Below the pieces are notes generated by a model. It had not been told where the DNA came from, did no database searches, and saw nothing but the letters and a program-made list of their open reading frames with translations. From the NCBI GenBank assembly GCA_025210555.1, contig JAOARL010000038.1, positions 1 to 38,168 of the forward strand: a DNA stretch of 38,168 nucleotides, in the 5' to 3' direction. Shown piece after piece: positions 1-7,467 of the stretch. Numbering within the stretch: position 1 is the first letter of the stretch; every line of letters starts with the position of its first letter. Source of the DNA: Clostridia bacterium (GTDB lineage Bacteria; Bacillota; Clostridia; Lachnospirales; JAOARL01). A program made the translations under genes and the position numbers.

Positions 1-2
1 AA

Positions 3-101
3 TTAATAAAAGAATATGTATGTTTTTACAATACGAAAAGATATCAAGAACAACTAAAAGAGCTAACACCTATTCAATATAGAATGTTAGCTCTTGCATA
101 G
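3..101 (+). CDS. IS3-family transposase, C-terminal fragment (truncated by window edge)
   Basis: An open frame enters from the left edge and ends at a TAG at 99-101. Its final residues include FYNTKRYQEQLKELTP followed by IQYRMLALA. This is the characteristic C-terminus of the DDE integrase-type transposase (orfB, rve domain) of IS3/IS150 elements, which normally ends in a motif like YN..R.Q..L.gltP..YR. The catalytic domain lies outside the window, so activity cannot be judged. Translation converges with metG on the other strand. Confidence 0.75.
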   Translation, partial: LIKEYVCFYNTKRYQEQLKELTPIQYRMLALA

Positions 102-111
102 TTTCTTTTTT
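58..111 (+). terminator. Hairpin at the end of the transposase gene
   Basis: A perfect 11-bp inverted repeat (AAGAGCTAACA at 58-68, TGTTAGCTCTT at 85-95) spans the last codons of the transposase. A T-rich run follows at 102-111. On the other strand the stem is followed by TTTTAGTTGTT, so it could also stop metG transcripts running into the element. Confidence 0.55.
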
Positions 112-148
112 AAAGAGTCCACTTTAAGGGTATTGACTCAAAAGCTTC

Positions 149-1780
149 TTATTTTTTTAAAGTATTTTCTTCAAAAGTTATAATATCTTTATCAATTCTT
201 TCAAATAATATATCAATCTTTTTTATTTTAATATTTTCTTTAACATTTAAATATTCCCAGTTGTGCTTGTCTATACTCAGAGAATATTGAATTTTACTTG
301 ATGAAAAAGGCAAAAATGGTTCAAGTAGTATTGATAAATTTTGGATAGCTTCTATACAAGTATATAAAGTCTTGTTGCATAAAGATATATCATCTTTGAT
401 TGTAATCCAAGGTTTTTCTTGATCAAAATATTTATTACACTCCCTAATGAAATTAAAAATTTGGTCAATAGCGATTTTGAAGTTACCATTTACAATGAGA
501 TTTTCTGTAGATAAATATAAGCTAGTTATTTTATTTTTAATTTCTGTATCAATATTTGATAATGGAATTTTACCATCATAAAACTTTTCTATAAAAACAA
601 AACTTCTGTTTACAAAATTACCATAAGCTCCTAGTAATTCACTATTATTGCTATTTATAAATTCTCTCCAGGAAAAATTAGTGTCTCTATTTTCCGGGCC
701 ATTGGTTGTAAAGAAATATCTTATAGAATCTGGGTTATAATTTTCAACTAGGTATGGAGCCCATATTGCCCAATTATTGCTAGTAGAAATTTTATTTCCT
801 TCAAGTGTAAGATATTCACTTGAAATTATTTTATCAGGCAAATGGAGATCATCACTATGTGCAATCAAAAGAGAGGGAAGTATAACACTATGAAAGGGTA
901 TATTATCCTTTCCATGAACATAATAATGAATTGCATTATCAGACCATAATAAATTCCAATCTATGTCATTTTCTTTAGCCCAATTATTACTTCCAGATAA
1001 GTATCCTAAAACAGCTTCAATCCAAACGTAAAACCTTTTATCTTCGTATCCATTAACTGGAATCTGAACTCCATTGTCAATATCTCTAGTTATGGCTCTG
1101 TCAATTAAACCTTCATTTAAATATCGATTAGTTAAAGATGATGCATTTTTTCTCCAGTTTTTAGATGTTATATTAACATAAGTATTAATTTTATCCTCAA
1201 GTGAAGATAGTGATAAGTAAATATGTTTTGTTTCTTTAAAAATTGGTATTGATTTACATGTAGAACATTCAATATTAATTAATTTAGAAGGCTCTAATAA
1301 AGTTCCACATGAGTCACATTGATCACCTCTAGCTTTCGCTTTACATTTTGGACAAATACCGTTTACAAACCTATCGGGTAAAAATTGATTACAGGTATTA
1401 CAAAATGCTTGTTTAGTAACTTTTTCATAAGTATATTCTCCAGGGTAAATATTTTTAAAAAAAGATTTGACAAATTCCTTGTGATATTGATAATAGGTTG
1501 CCCCATAGTTATCATAGGTAAAACCTAGAGAATTGAATACATTTTTGAATTCTAAATGATAATGTTCGGCAATTTCTCTTGGTGATTTATTTTCTTGTAG
1601 AGCTCTTAGTTTAATAGGAGTACCATGACAATCGCTACCAGAAACATAACAAACACTATCTCCTTTGAGACGGTGAAATCTTGCTAAAATGTCGCCAGGC
1701 AGCAATGAAGCTATATGTCCTATATGTAATGATCCATTAGCATATGGCCAAGCACCTCCAATTAGTATGTTTTTATTCAT
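149..1780 (-). CDS. metG: Methionine--tRNA ligase (MetRS)
   Basis: Charges tRNA-Met with methionine using ATP, in the cytosol. The class I signature HIGH is at residues 19-22 and the KMSKS equivalent is NKISTS near residue 320. Between them lie four Cys pairs (CNTC, CPKC, CDSC, CSTC), the double zinc-knuckle connective peptide of the MetRS form shared by E. coli-type and archaeal enzymes. At about 543 residues it lacks the C-terminal tRNA-binding/dimerisation domain found in many MetRS. I chose the ATG at 1780: AAAGGA lies nine bases upstream of it, whereas the in-frame ATG at 1789 abuts that site with no spacing. It is controlled by the T-box leader upstream. An IS end lies 8 bases past its stop codon. 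Identity is secure; which MetRS subtype it is remains inference. Confidence 0.95.
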   Translation of the reverse strand: MNKNILIGGAWPYANGSLHIGHIASLLPGDILARFHRLKGDSVCYVSGSDCHGTPIKLRALQENKSPREIAEHYHLEFKNVFNSLGFTYDNYGATYYQYHKEFVKSFFKNIYPGEYTYEKVTKQAFCNTCNQFLPDRFVNGICPKCKAKARGDQCDSCGTLLEPSKLINIECSTCKSIPIFKETKHIYLSLSSLEDKINTYVNITSKNWRKNASSLTNRYLNEGLIDRAITRDIDNGVQIPVNGYEDKRFYVWIEAVLGYLSGSNNWAKENDIDWNLLWSDNAIHYYVHGKDNIPFHSVILPSLLIAHSDDLHLPDKIISSEYLTLEGNKISTSNNWAIWAPYLVENYNPDSIRYFFTTNGPENRDTNFSWREFINSNNSELLGAYGNFVNRSFVFIEKFYDGKIPLSNIDTEIKNKITSLYLSTENLIVNGNFKIAIDQIFNFIRECNKYFDQEKPWITIKDDISLCNKTLYTCIEAIQNLSILLEPFLPFSSSKIQYSLSIDKHNWEYLNVKENIKIKKIDILFERIDKDIITFEENTLKK

Positions 1781-1789
1781 TTTAATCAT

Positions 1790-2096
1790 TCCTTTCTAAA
1801 TTTTGTAATAAAAAAACTTCCATCTTCAAGACTATGTCTTGAGGACGAAAGTTATATATTCGTGGTACCACCTCAGTTTATTAATACCTCACAGTATTAA
1901 CCTTATCAAGTACGGCTAAAGAGCTTATACTTTAGCACTATAATGGGTGCACCCATCGTAGCCTAATCTTAATAAAGACTCGGTACGCAGCTCCAAGATC
2001 ATTTTCAGTTACTATTACTTTGCCTATTTTCAGCTTACAAGGCTCTCTGTAAAAGATTTTTATAACTTACTCTTCTTTTCATAGCTTTTAAATATT
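1790..2096 (-). promoter_or_regulatory. T-box leader (Met-specific) of metG
   Basis: The roughly 300-base leader of metG has the marks of a T-box riboswitch, which senses uncharged tRNA. The T-box core reads GAGGTGGTACCACG on the - strand (1861-1874). Its variable base is U, which would pair with discriminator A73 of tRNA-Met. The specifier loop region GAAAATGATC carries ATG at 2002-2000, the Met codon. An AGAGAGCC stem-I loop motif lies upstream at about 2040-2050. A rho-independent terminator sits between the T-box core and the gene. Uncharged tRNA-Met should favour the antiterminator and raise metG expression. Confidence 0.88.
1809..1852 (-). terminator. T-box intrinsic terminator
   Basis: On the - strand an imperfect 17-position stem (1852-1836 with 1832-1816, three-base loop, including G-U pairs and one mismatch) is followed by seven U residues at 1815-1809. 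It lies between the T-box core and the metG start, as expected for the OFF state of the leader. Confidence 0.85.
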
Positions 2097-2102
2097 AAAC
2101 TG

Positions 2103-2131
2103 ATTATAAGATCAAACCTATTATTTGTCAA
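2103..2131 (-). promoter_or_regulatory. Sigma-A-type promoter of the metG T-box leader
   Basis: On the - strand TTGACA (2131-2126) is separated by exactly 17 bases from TATAAT (2108-2103), a perfect consensus. Predicted transcription start is near 2096. Confidence 0.88.
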
Positions 2132-2138
2132 ACAAATT

Positions 2139-2147
2139 TGTTATAAT
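2139..2147 (+). promoter_or_regulatory. Extended -10 promoter of the HAD gene
   Basis: TGTTATAAT is an extended -10 element (TGn-TATAAT) about 37 bases upstream of the HAD gene's start codon. No good -35 is visible. It lies almost back to back with the divergent metG promoter. Confidence 0.55.
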
Positions 2148-2183
2148 ATTTTAAAATTCAAAAAAAAGAAGAGGGATATAGGT

Positions 2184-2810
2184 TTGAAAAAGTCAGCGGT
2201 TATATGGGATTTGGATGGGACAATAATAGATTCTTTTTATGCAATTGTAGGTGGAATTTATAATGCGGCTAAAGAAAATAATATAGAGTATACTAAAGAA
2301 TATATATACGATTATGCAAAAGAATATTCATCAATATCGATGTTAGAAAAAATAGCTGCAGAAGCAGGAGTTACATTAGAATCAGTTAAAAAAACTTTTG
2401 ATTATCATTTTCATGGAGAAGACGATAAAATTGAACTTATTGGTGGTGCTAAAGAAATATTGGAGTTTGTTAGAGATAATAGCATGATAAATTTGTCTTA
2501 TACACATAGAAATGATACTTCTTATGACATACTAAAAAGAAATGGAATAGAAGACTATTTTACTGAAATTATAACTAGTGAAAGAGGATTTAAAAGAAAG
2601 CCTAATAGTGATGCAGTTAAGTATTTAATAGATAAATATGATTTAGATATTAATAATACTTTTTTTGTAGGTGATAGAAAGTCTGATGCAGCTTGCGGAA
2701 ACGGAGCGGGAATAAGAAGTATACTGCTTGGAGAGTATGAAGGGTGTTATTCAGATTATACAATTAAAGAATTAATAGAAGTCAAAAAGATAATTGTCAG
2801 AAAATTCTAG
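2184..2810 (+). CDS. HAD-superfamily hydrolase, phosphoglycolate phosphatase-like
   Basis: Predicted cytosolic Mg-dependent phosphatase of the HAD IA / Gph-PgmB-like group, 208 residues. Motif I is WDLDGTIIDS (residues 8-17) with the nucleophile and acid Asp pair. Motif II is the Ser/Thr in LSYTHRND. The motif III Lys is in FKRKPNSD. Motif IV is FVGDRKSDAACGNGAG. The helical cap lies between motifs I and II. Start is TTG at 2184, set by AAGAGGG eight bases upstream and by the usual position of motif I. It stands alone, divergent from metG. The substrate cannot be read from sequence. Confidence 0.85.
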   Translation: MKKSAVIWDLDGTIIDSFYAIVGGIYNAAKENNIEYTKEYIYDYAKEYSSISMLEKIAAEAGVTLESVKKTFDYHFHGEDDKIELIGGAKEILEFVRDNSMINLSYTHRNDTSYDILKRNGIEDYFTEIITSERGFKRKPNSDAVKYLIDKYDLDINNTFFVGDRKSDAACGNGAGIRSILLGEYEGCYSDYTIKELIEVKKIIVRKF

Positions 2811-2836
2811 ACAACGTTTGACAGACGTGATATAAT
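2808..2836 (+). promoter_or_regulatory. Promoter of the zinc-peptidase-like pair
   Basis: TAGACA (2808-2813), 17 bases, TATAAT (2831-2836). The -35 overlaps the stop codon of the HAD gene. Predicted start is about 2843. Confidence 0.7.
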
Positions 2837-2841
2837 AAATG

Positions 2842-2882
2842 AGTAATCGATTTTGAAATAGAAATTGGTTGCTTATTTTTTT
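2842..2882 (+). terminator. Hairpin plus T-run between HAD and peptidase-like genes
   Basis: AGTAATCGATTT (2842-2853) pairs over 12 positions, including G-U, with AAATTGGTTGCT (2862-2873), followed by TATTTTTTT. It terminates the HAD transcript. It also begins at the predicted start of the next promoter, so it could equally act as a 5' leader hairpin. Confidence 0.65.
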
Positions 2883-2905
2883 GGAAAAATTAAGGGGGGT
2901 GCTTT

Positions 2906-3952
2906 ATGTTTGATAAAATAGAATATATCGAAGAAATGGATAAAGATAAAGCACTAAGAGAAAAATATAATAGAATTTATAATATTGGATTATACAGACA
3001 TGATTTAGAAGAAGTAGACAAAAAAAAATCTCAGCTTCTTAAAGAAAAAGAAAAAATGGAAGAAGAAGCTAGAAATGAGTTTCAAGATGATAGAAAAAAT
3101 AAAGAAAAAAAATTTGAATTTAGAGCGAGTAAAAATGAAGTTAAAATGTATGAAGAGATAGTAAAAGCTTATTTATTAATAGATGAAGCTAAAAATCATG
3201 ATATAGATATTAGCGTTCCAATATCTATGATTATAGATAATTGTGAAAGATTTGATGGGTTTAGAGAGAATGAAAAAGAAATAGTTAAGAATTTTGTATT
3301 AGGATTTAACAAAGCTTACCCAAATAAACTTAGTATAGAAGAAGTATTAACTCGTGTAATGAATGCAAACGTAGAAATTTTTAGTGGTGAAGCAAGTTAT
3401 ATAGGAAGAGCAATTACAACTATTGAATCATTTGATTATTTGTCTAGAGAGATGTGGGAAGAAAAAAGAATACTAATAGATAAAAAAGAATATTATGGTG
3501 ATAGATTAGCAAGAATAATGTTTCATGAATTAACACATATAGTTATGGGTGATTATATACCAAAAGTAGATATGAATGTAACAGGGGCTATTAATTATAA
3601 TGATCCTAAGACTAAGATTATAAATGAAGGTATTACAGATAAAATGGCAGAAAATGCTTATATTCATTATTATGAAGAATTTGTATATGTAGAATTTTAT
3701 GACGTTGAAAGACACATAACAAGCTTATTAGGATTAGATAGAACTATTGATATTGAAGACTTAACAAACAATGATTATAAGTTATATGGAGATATTTCAC
3801 ATGAAATAAGGAAATATAAAAATAATGAAATATCAATAGCTGAGCTAGATACTGAATGTTTAGAAATAAAACAGGATAGAGATACATGTGTTTTAATAGA
3901 TGATTTAATAGATATGGATTATAATTATGAAGCACTACAATTAGTAAGTTAA
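2906..3952 (+). CDS. Zincin-like protein with HExxH motif, unrecognised family (copy 1)
   Basis: Unrecognised 348-residue protein. Residues 35-75 are highly charged and probably coiled coil. The C-terminal half carries FHELTHIVMG with HELTH at residues 207-211, the zinc-binding HExxH of zincin metallopeptidases. About 30 residues later comes NEGITDKMAE (Glu 241), which would supply the third zinc ligand as in gluzincins. No signal peptide or membrane segment is visible, so it is probably cytosolic or exported by an unknown route. AAGGGGGG lies six bases before the ATG. The next gene is a paralogue 26 bases downstream with the same motif order, and the two are probably co-transcribed. Peptidase activity is inference from motifs; the substrate is unknown. 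Confidence 0.7.
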   Translation: MFDKIEYIEEMDKDKALREKYNRIYNIGLYRHDLEEVDKKKSQLLKEKEKMEEEARNEFQDDRKNKEKKFEFRASKNEVKMYEEIVKAYLLIDEAKNHDIDISVPISMIIDNCERFDGFRENEKEIVKNFVLGFNKAYPNKLSIEEVLTRVMNANVEIFSGEASYIGRAITTIESFDYLSREMWEEKRILIDKKEYYGDRLARIMFHELTHIVMGDYIPKVDMNVTGAINYNDPKTKIINEGITDKMAENAYIHYYEEFVYVEFYDVERHITSLLGLDRTIDIEDLTNNDYKLYGDISHEIRKYKNNEISIAELDTECLEIKQDRDTCVLIDDLIDMDYNYEALQLVS

Positions 3953-3978
3953 TATAAATGACAATTAGGAGAAATGAC

Positions 3979-5010
3979 ATGATAAGTAATTTTAGTTATG
4001 AAGAAAATATAAAAATTGAAGATAGAGAAAGTAAACAGTATAAAGAATTAGAAGCTTTGGTAAAAGAGACACTTGGAAATAATGGAGAAGAATATGAAAT
4101 TTTAAATGCTATAAAAGAAAAGTATGGTGAAAATTTAAAAAGTAATGAGTTAAAAGCAATTACTTTAGAACATGAGAAGCTTTTAAAGAAAGATAAAAAG
4201 AGCCTTACTAGGCTTGAAAGAAAAAAAGAAATATTGGTAAGAGAACAATTTGCATATTCAATTAACGAATATTTGGTTGAAAATGCAATAAAAAAAGGTA
4301 ATGAATTGAGACTAGATAAGAAACTTATTATTGAAAATATTGTTTTAAATGCATATAGATATAATAAACTGGATGAAGACAGAAAAAATGATTTAATAGA
4401 ATATATAACAGAGTTTAATAATCAAAATCCTGACATGCTAGATTTGAGTACCGTTGTAACTAGGATAATGAATGTAGATTATAGAACAGGTCCGTGTAAA
4501 GATCTAGGAAATTTTCATGTAGTAACAATAACTGCTGGAATATTAGAAAAAATATCATGGGAAAAAGATAGGTATATAATAATAGATGAAGAGCAAGACT
4601 TAAAATATCATAGAAATATATTTAATCATGAAATGAATCATCAATTAATGAGTAATTATCAAACATTATATGAAAATGAAATTTGGATAGGGCTTGTTAA
4701 GTGTGATGAAAATCCAGAAAATGATAAATATACTTTAGTTAACGAAGGTGTGAATTCAGCACTTTCAAACAAAATAACTGATGCACAAGGATATACAGTT
4801 AAGGCTTGTTATGAAAAAGCTCAAAGAATAATTATAGATAGCAAATTTTTAGATAGAGTTAATATAAAAGATCTAGAAAAAAATGATGAAGAAGAAATTA
4901 AAGATTTAGACATGAGGATTAAAGTAAGTAGTCAAACAACAATTGATAATTCGCAAGATTTTTATAATAGTTTAGGGAATGTACTAAAATTTAATCAAGA
5001 ATTTGAATAA
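3979..5010 (+). CDS. Zincin-like protein with HExxH motif, unrecognised family (copy 2)
   Basis: Unrecognised 343-residue paralogue of the preceding protein. It shares a helical, charged N-terminal half, a TRIMN segment (TRVMN in copy 1), a WEKDRYIIID strand and the metal motif HEMNH at residues 217-221. NEGVNSALSN follows with Glu 256, about 35 residues after the last His. The region between the two motifs differs greatly from copy 1, suggesting diverged specificity. There is no signal peptide. I chose the ATG at 3979 because AGGAG lies seven bases upstream; the upstream in-frame ATG at 3958 lacks a site. A terminator follows immediately. A zinc-dependent peptidase is the simplest reading, but no target or partner is visible. 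Confidence 0.68.
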   Translation: MISNFSYEENIKIEDRESKQYKELEALVKETLGNNGEEYEILNAIKEKYGENLKSNELKAITLEHEKLLKKDKKSLTRLERKKEILVREQFAYSINEYLVENAIKKGNELRLDKKLIIENIVLNAYRYNKLDEDRKNDLIEYITEFNNQNPDMLDLSTVVTRIMNVDYRTGPCKDLGNFHVVTITAGILEKISWEKDRYIIIDEEQDLKYHRNIFNHEMNHQLMSNYQTLYENEIWIGLVKCDENPENDKYTLVNEGVNSALSNKITDAQGYTVKACYEKAQRIIIDSKFLDRVNIKDLEKNDEEEIKDLDMRIKVSSQTTIDNSQDFYNSLGNVLKFNQEFE

Positions 5011-5012
5011 GG

Positions 5013-5032
5013 ACACCTTAGGGTGTTTTTTT
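5013..5032 (+). terminator. Intrinsic terminator
   Basis: ACACC-TTAG-GGTGT stem (5013-5026) followed by a run of T, directly after the second zincin-like gene. Confidence 0.8.
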
Positions 5033-5108
5033 CTTACACTTTTTACACATTTATTACAAAAAGCTCACTCATAGTATTAATATACTCTATGTAAAAGGAG
5101 GGATAGCT

Positions 5109-6269
5109 ATGAGAAAAAAGTTAGTAATTACTTTAGTTATATTTATGGCGTTAGTAGGAATCTATAATGTTAACACTAAAGCATCTGAGAATAAAAAGAC
5201 AAATGAAACTAAAGAAATTGAAGAATACATAGTTGAAAGAAAAGATATACAAATATCAATAAGTGCAGATGGAAATTATAATATTCCAGTAAGAGAGTTT
5301 AAGTTTAAGTCAGGTGGAACAATTAGTAGTATAAATGTTTCAGAAGGAGAAATTGTTAAAGAAGGACAGATTCTTGCTAAGTTAGACAGCAGTGATTTAT
5401 ATACAGAACTTGAGAATGCAAAAATTTCACTTGAAGAAGTTAAGCTAAAAACAGAAAATATTGAAATAACAAAAATGAATAATGACTTTGAAATTAAAAA
5501 TTTAGAAAAGGATTATGCTGAAAAGTTAAGCGATTATGAAGATGCCTTAGAACTTGGAAAACTATATTCTGAAAAAGAAGTTTCAGATATGAAAATAGAA
5601 TTAGATAAATTAAAAGAAGAAATTAGTAATAAAAAAATAGAAAAAGAAAAGAATTTAGCATATGACATCAAATCAAATGAAGTAAGCATAAGAAAAGCAG
5701 AAAATGATATAAAAAATATTTATTCAGATATAGCAGATATGAATCTTAAAACAATGTTTTCAGGTGAAATATATGATGTTAATTATAAAAAAGGTGAGGA
5801 TATAAGCACTAGTGATGTAGTTATTACACTAGCTGAAGTTAATGAATCAAAAATACAATCAAAAGTTCCAGAGATTGATATTGAGAATATAGAAGTTGGT
5901 CAAAAGGTAGAATTAGAATTTGAGGCCTTCTTAGGTAAAACATACATAGGTTCAGTTAGTAATGTAAAGAAAAATCCAGAAGTAGATAATAATGGAATAG
6001 TAAATTATTATGTTGAAATAGAACTAGATAAAAAACATGATGAGATAAAAAATAATATGACAGCTAGCATAGAGTTTATTATAGCTGAAAAAGAAAAAGT
6101 AATTACTGTTCCAAATAAATCAGTTAGTATAGCTAACAAAAAACAATATGTATCAGTTATAACTGATACAGGAATAGAAGAAAGACAAATTGTTACAGGA
6201 TTAACAGATGGTAAATATGCAGAAGTAATAAAAGGGTTAGATATAAATGAGAAAGTAATCGTAAAGTAG
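5109..6269 (+). CDS. Efflux transporter periplasmic-adaptor-like subunit (MacA/HlyD family)
   Basis: Membrane-fusion/adaptor component of a MacAB-type ABC exporter, 386 residues. An N-terminal hydrophobic stretch (residues 4-20) serves as signal anchor. A split biotinyl-lipoyl domain (SINVSEGEIVKEGQILAKLD near 73-92) flanks a long alpha-helical coiled hairpin (about 100-205). Beta-barrel and membrane-proximal domains follow (VGQKVELEFEAFLGKTYIGS, then VPNKSVSIANKKQYV). AAAAGGAGG gives a strong site before the ATG. It is first in a five-gene operon with permease, lipoprotein, ATPase and TolC-like protein. A palindrome AGTAT-TAAT-ATACT at 5073-5086 lies in its promoter region and may bind a regulator. 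In Firmicutes the equivalent role is played by YknX-like proteins; the cargo is unknown. Confidence 0.85.
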   Translation: MRKKLVITLVIFMALVGIYNVNTKASENKKTNETKEIEEYIVERKDIQISISADGNYNIPVREFKFKSGGTISSINVSEGEIVKEGQILAKLDSSDLYTELENAKISLEEVKLKTENIEITKMNNDFEIKNLEKDYAEKLSDYEDALELGKLYSEKEVSDMKIELDKLKEEISNKKIEKEKNLAYDIKSNEVSIRKAENDIKNIYSDIADMNLKTMFSGEIYDVNYKKGEDISTSDVVITLAEVNESKIQSKVPEIDIENIEVGQKVELEFEAFLGKTYIGSVSNVKKNPEVDNNGIVNYYVEIELDKKHDEIKNNMTASIEFIIAEKEKVITVPNKSVSIANKKQYVSVITDTGIEERQIVTGLTDGKYAEVIKGLDINEKVIVK

Positions 6270-6279
6270 GTGGTAACTT

Positions 6280-7452
6280 GTGAAAATAGAAGAGTTAATT
6301 AAGGTTGTTTTTACAAATGTGCTTTCAAATAAATTCAGGGTCTTTTTAACTATGCTTGGAATAATAGTGGGATCTGCAACGCTTGTTGTAGTTCTTGGGA
6401 TAGGTAATGGATCTACTAAATCAGTTGAGGAGCAATTTTCAAATTTAAATGTAAATATGATAACTATTATGCAAGGAAGAGGAAGAGGATCAGCGAAGAT
6501 TGATGAAGAAGATATAGAATATATAAAAGATAAGACAGAGTACCTAAATGCAATTACAAGTTTAACAATGACAAATGTGACATCTGTATACAATGATTTA
6601 GAATTTTCAGGTTCAGCCTTTGGTATTAAAGAAGATTTCTTTGGAATAAACAATCTAGAGATAAAATACGGTAAAGAATTTGAAGAAGATGATAATGATA
6701 AAAGAAGAAAAAAGGTTATTATTGGATCTGAGGTTGCAAAAGAATTATTTGAAGATGAATATGCGATTGGGGAATATATAAAGATAAATAGCAAAAGGTA
6801 TGAAGTGATAGGCGTTCTTGAAGAATCAGGAATGATGCTTGTAAAAGGAAGTGCTGATGAATCAATATTTGTGCCTGAGCAAACATTAAAGTCATATGTA
6901 GGTGGTAAATTTAATTCTTCAAGTATAATGGCTTTTGCAAATAATCTTGATGAAGTAGAAGACTTAAAATTAGAACTAACAGATATATTAGATGTTAGGC
7001 TAGGAGAAGGAAAATATATGATGTTTGATGTAGGGAGTTCTCTAACTACCGCTAAAGAATCTGTTACGATGGTTTCAATGATGCTTGCATCAGTAGCTGT
7101 AATAGTCCTCATGGTAGGTGGAATTGGGATTATGAATGTATTATTTGTTTCAGTTAAGGAAAGAACAAAAGAAATAGGTATATTTAAAGCACTAGGAACT
7201 AAGAAGAAAGAAATACTATTAATATTTTTAATAGAATCGTTAATAATATCAGTTTTAGGAGCATTTGTAGGGATATTAATAACAATATTACTACTACCAA
7301 TAATAACCTCATTTGGGGTACTCGTTATACCTACAAGTAGTACGTATATATTGGCTATAATGTTTTCATTAGTAACAGGAGCAGTATTTGGTTTGTATCC
7401 AGCATATCAAGCTTCAAATTTAAAACCAATAGATGCATTAAGATATGAATAG
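6280..7452 (+). CDS. ABC transporter permease, MacB/FtsX type
   Basis: Membrane subunit of the exporter, 390 residues. TM1 (about 18-40, FLTMLGIIVGSATLVVVLGI) is followed by a large extracytoplasmic MacB-type domain (about 45-250). Three C-terminal helices then carry the FtsX signature (VSVKERTKEIGIFKALGTKK at about 290-310) and the ending ASNLKPIDALRYE, both hallmarks of this family. The nucleotide-binding domain is not fused, unlike E. coli MacB; it is a separate gene two positions downstream. Start is GTG at 6280, with AGGTGG overlapping the stop codon of the adaptor gene ten bases upstream. Confidence 0.88.
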   Translation: MKIEELIKVVFTNVLSNKFRVFLTMLGIIVGSATLVVVLGIGNGSTKSVEEQFSNLNVNMITIMQGRGRGSAKIDEEDIEYIKDKTEYLNAITSLTMTNVTSVYNDLEFSGSAFGIKEDFFGINNLEIKYGKEFEEDDNDKRRKKVIIGSEVAKELFEDEYAIGEYIKINSKRYEVIGVLEESGMMLVKGSADESIFVPEQTLKSYVGGKFNSSSIMAFANNLDEVEDLKLELTDILDVRLGEGKYMMFDVGSSLTTAKESVTMVSMMLASVAVIVLMVGGIGIMNVLFVSVKERTKEIGIFKALGTKKKEILLIFLIESLIISVLGAFVGILITILLLPIITSFGVLVIPTSSTYILAIMFSLVTGAVFGLYPAYQASNLKPIDALRYE

Positions 7453-7467
7453 AAAGAGGGGAACGTT

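Larger units (their letters stand above)
1..140 (+). mobile_element. Right end of an IS3-family (IS150-like) insertion sequence
   Basis: The window opens inside an insertion sequence. The last 32 residues of a transposase run to a stop at 99-101. The sequence after it ends in a likely terminal inverted repeat, which on the - strand reads TGAGTCAATACCCTTAAAG, beginning with the TG typical of IS3 ends. I place the outer boundary at about 140, only 8 bases from the metG stop codon. The left end and any target duplication lie outside the window, so the boundary is approximate and it is not known whether the element is complete. Confidence 0.7.

Noticed and set aside
6237-7112. Long open frame on the - strand (291 aa) opposite the permease gene
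   Set aside because: It is a shadow of the MacB/FtsX permease, rich in Ser, Ile and Thr runs, with no ribosome site and no family features.
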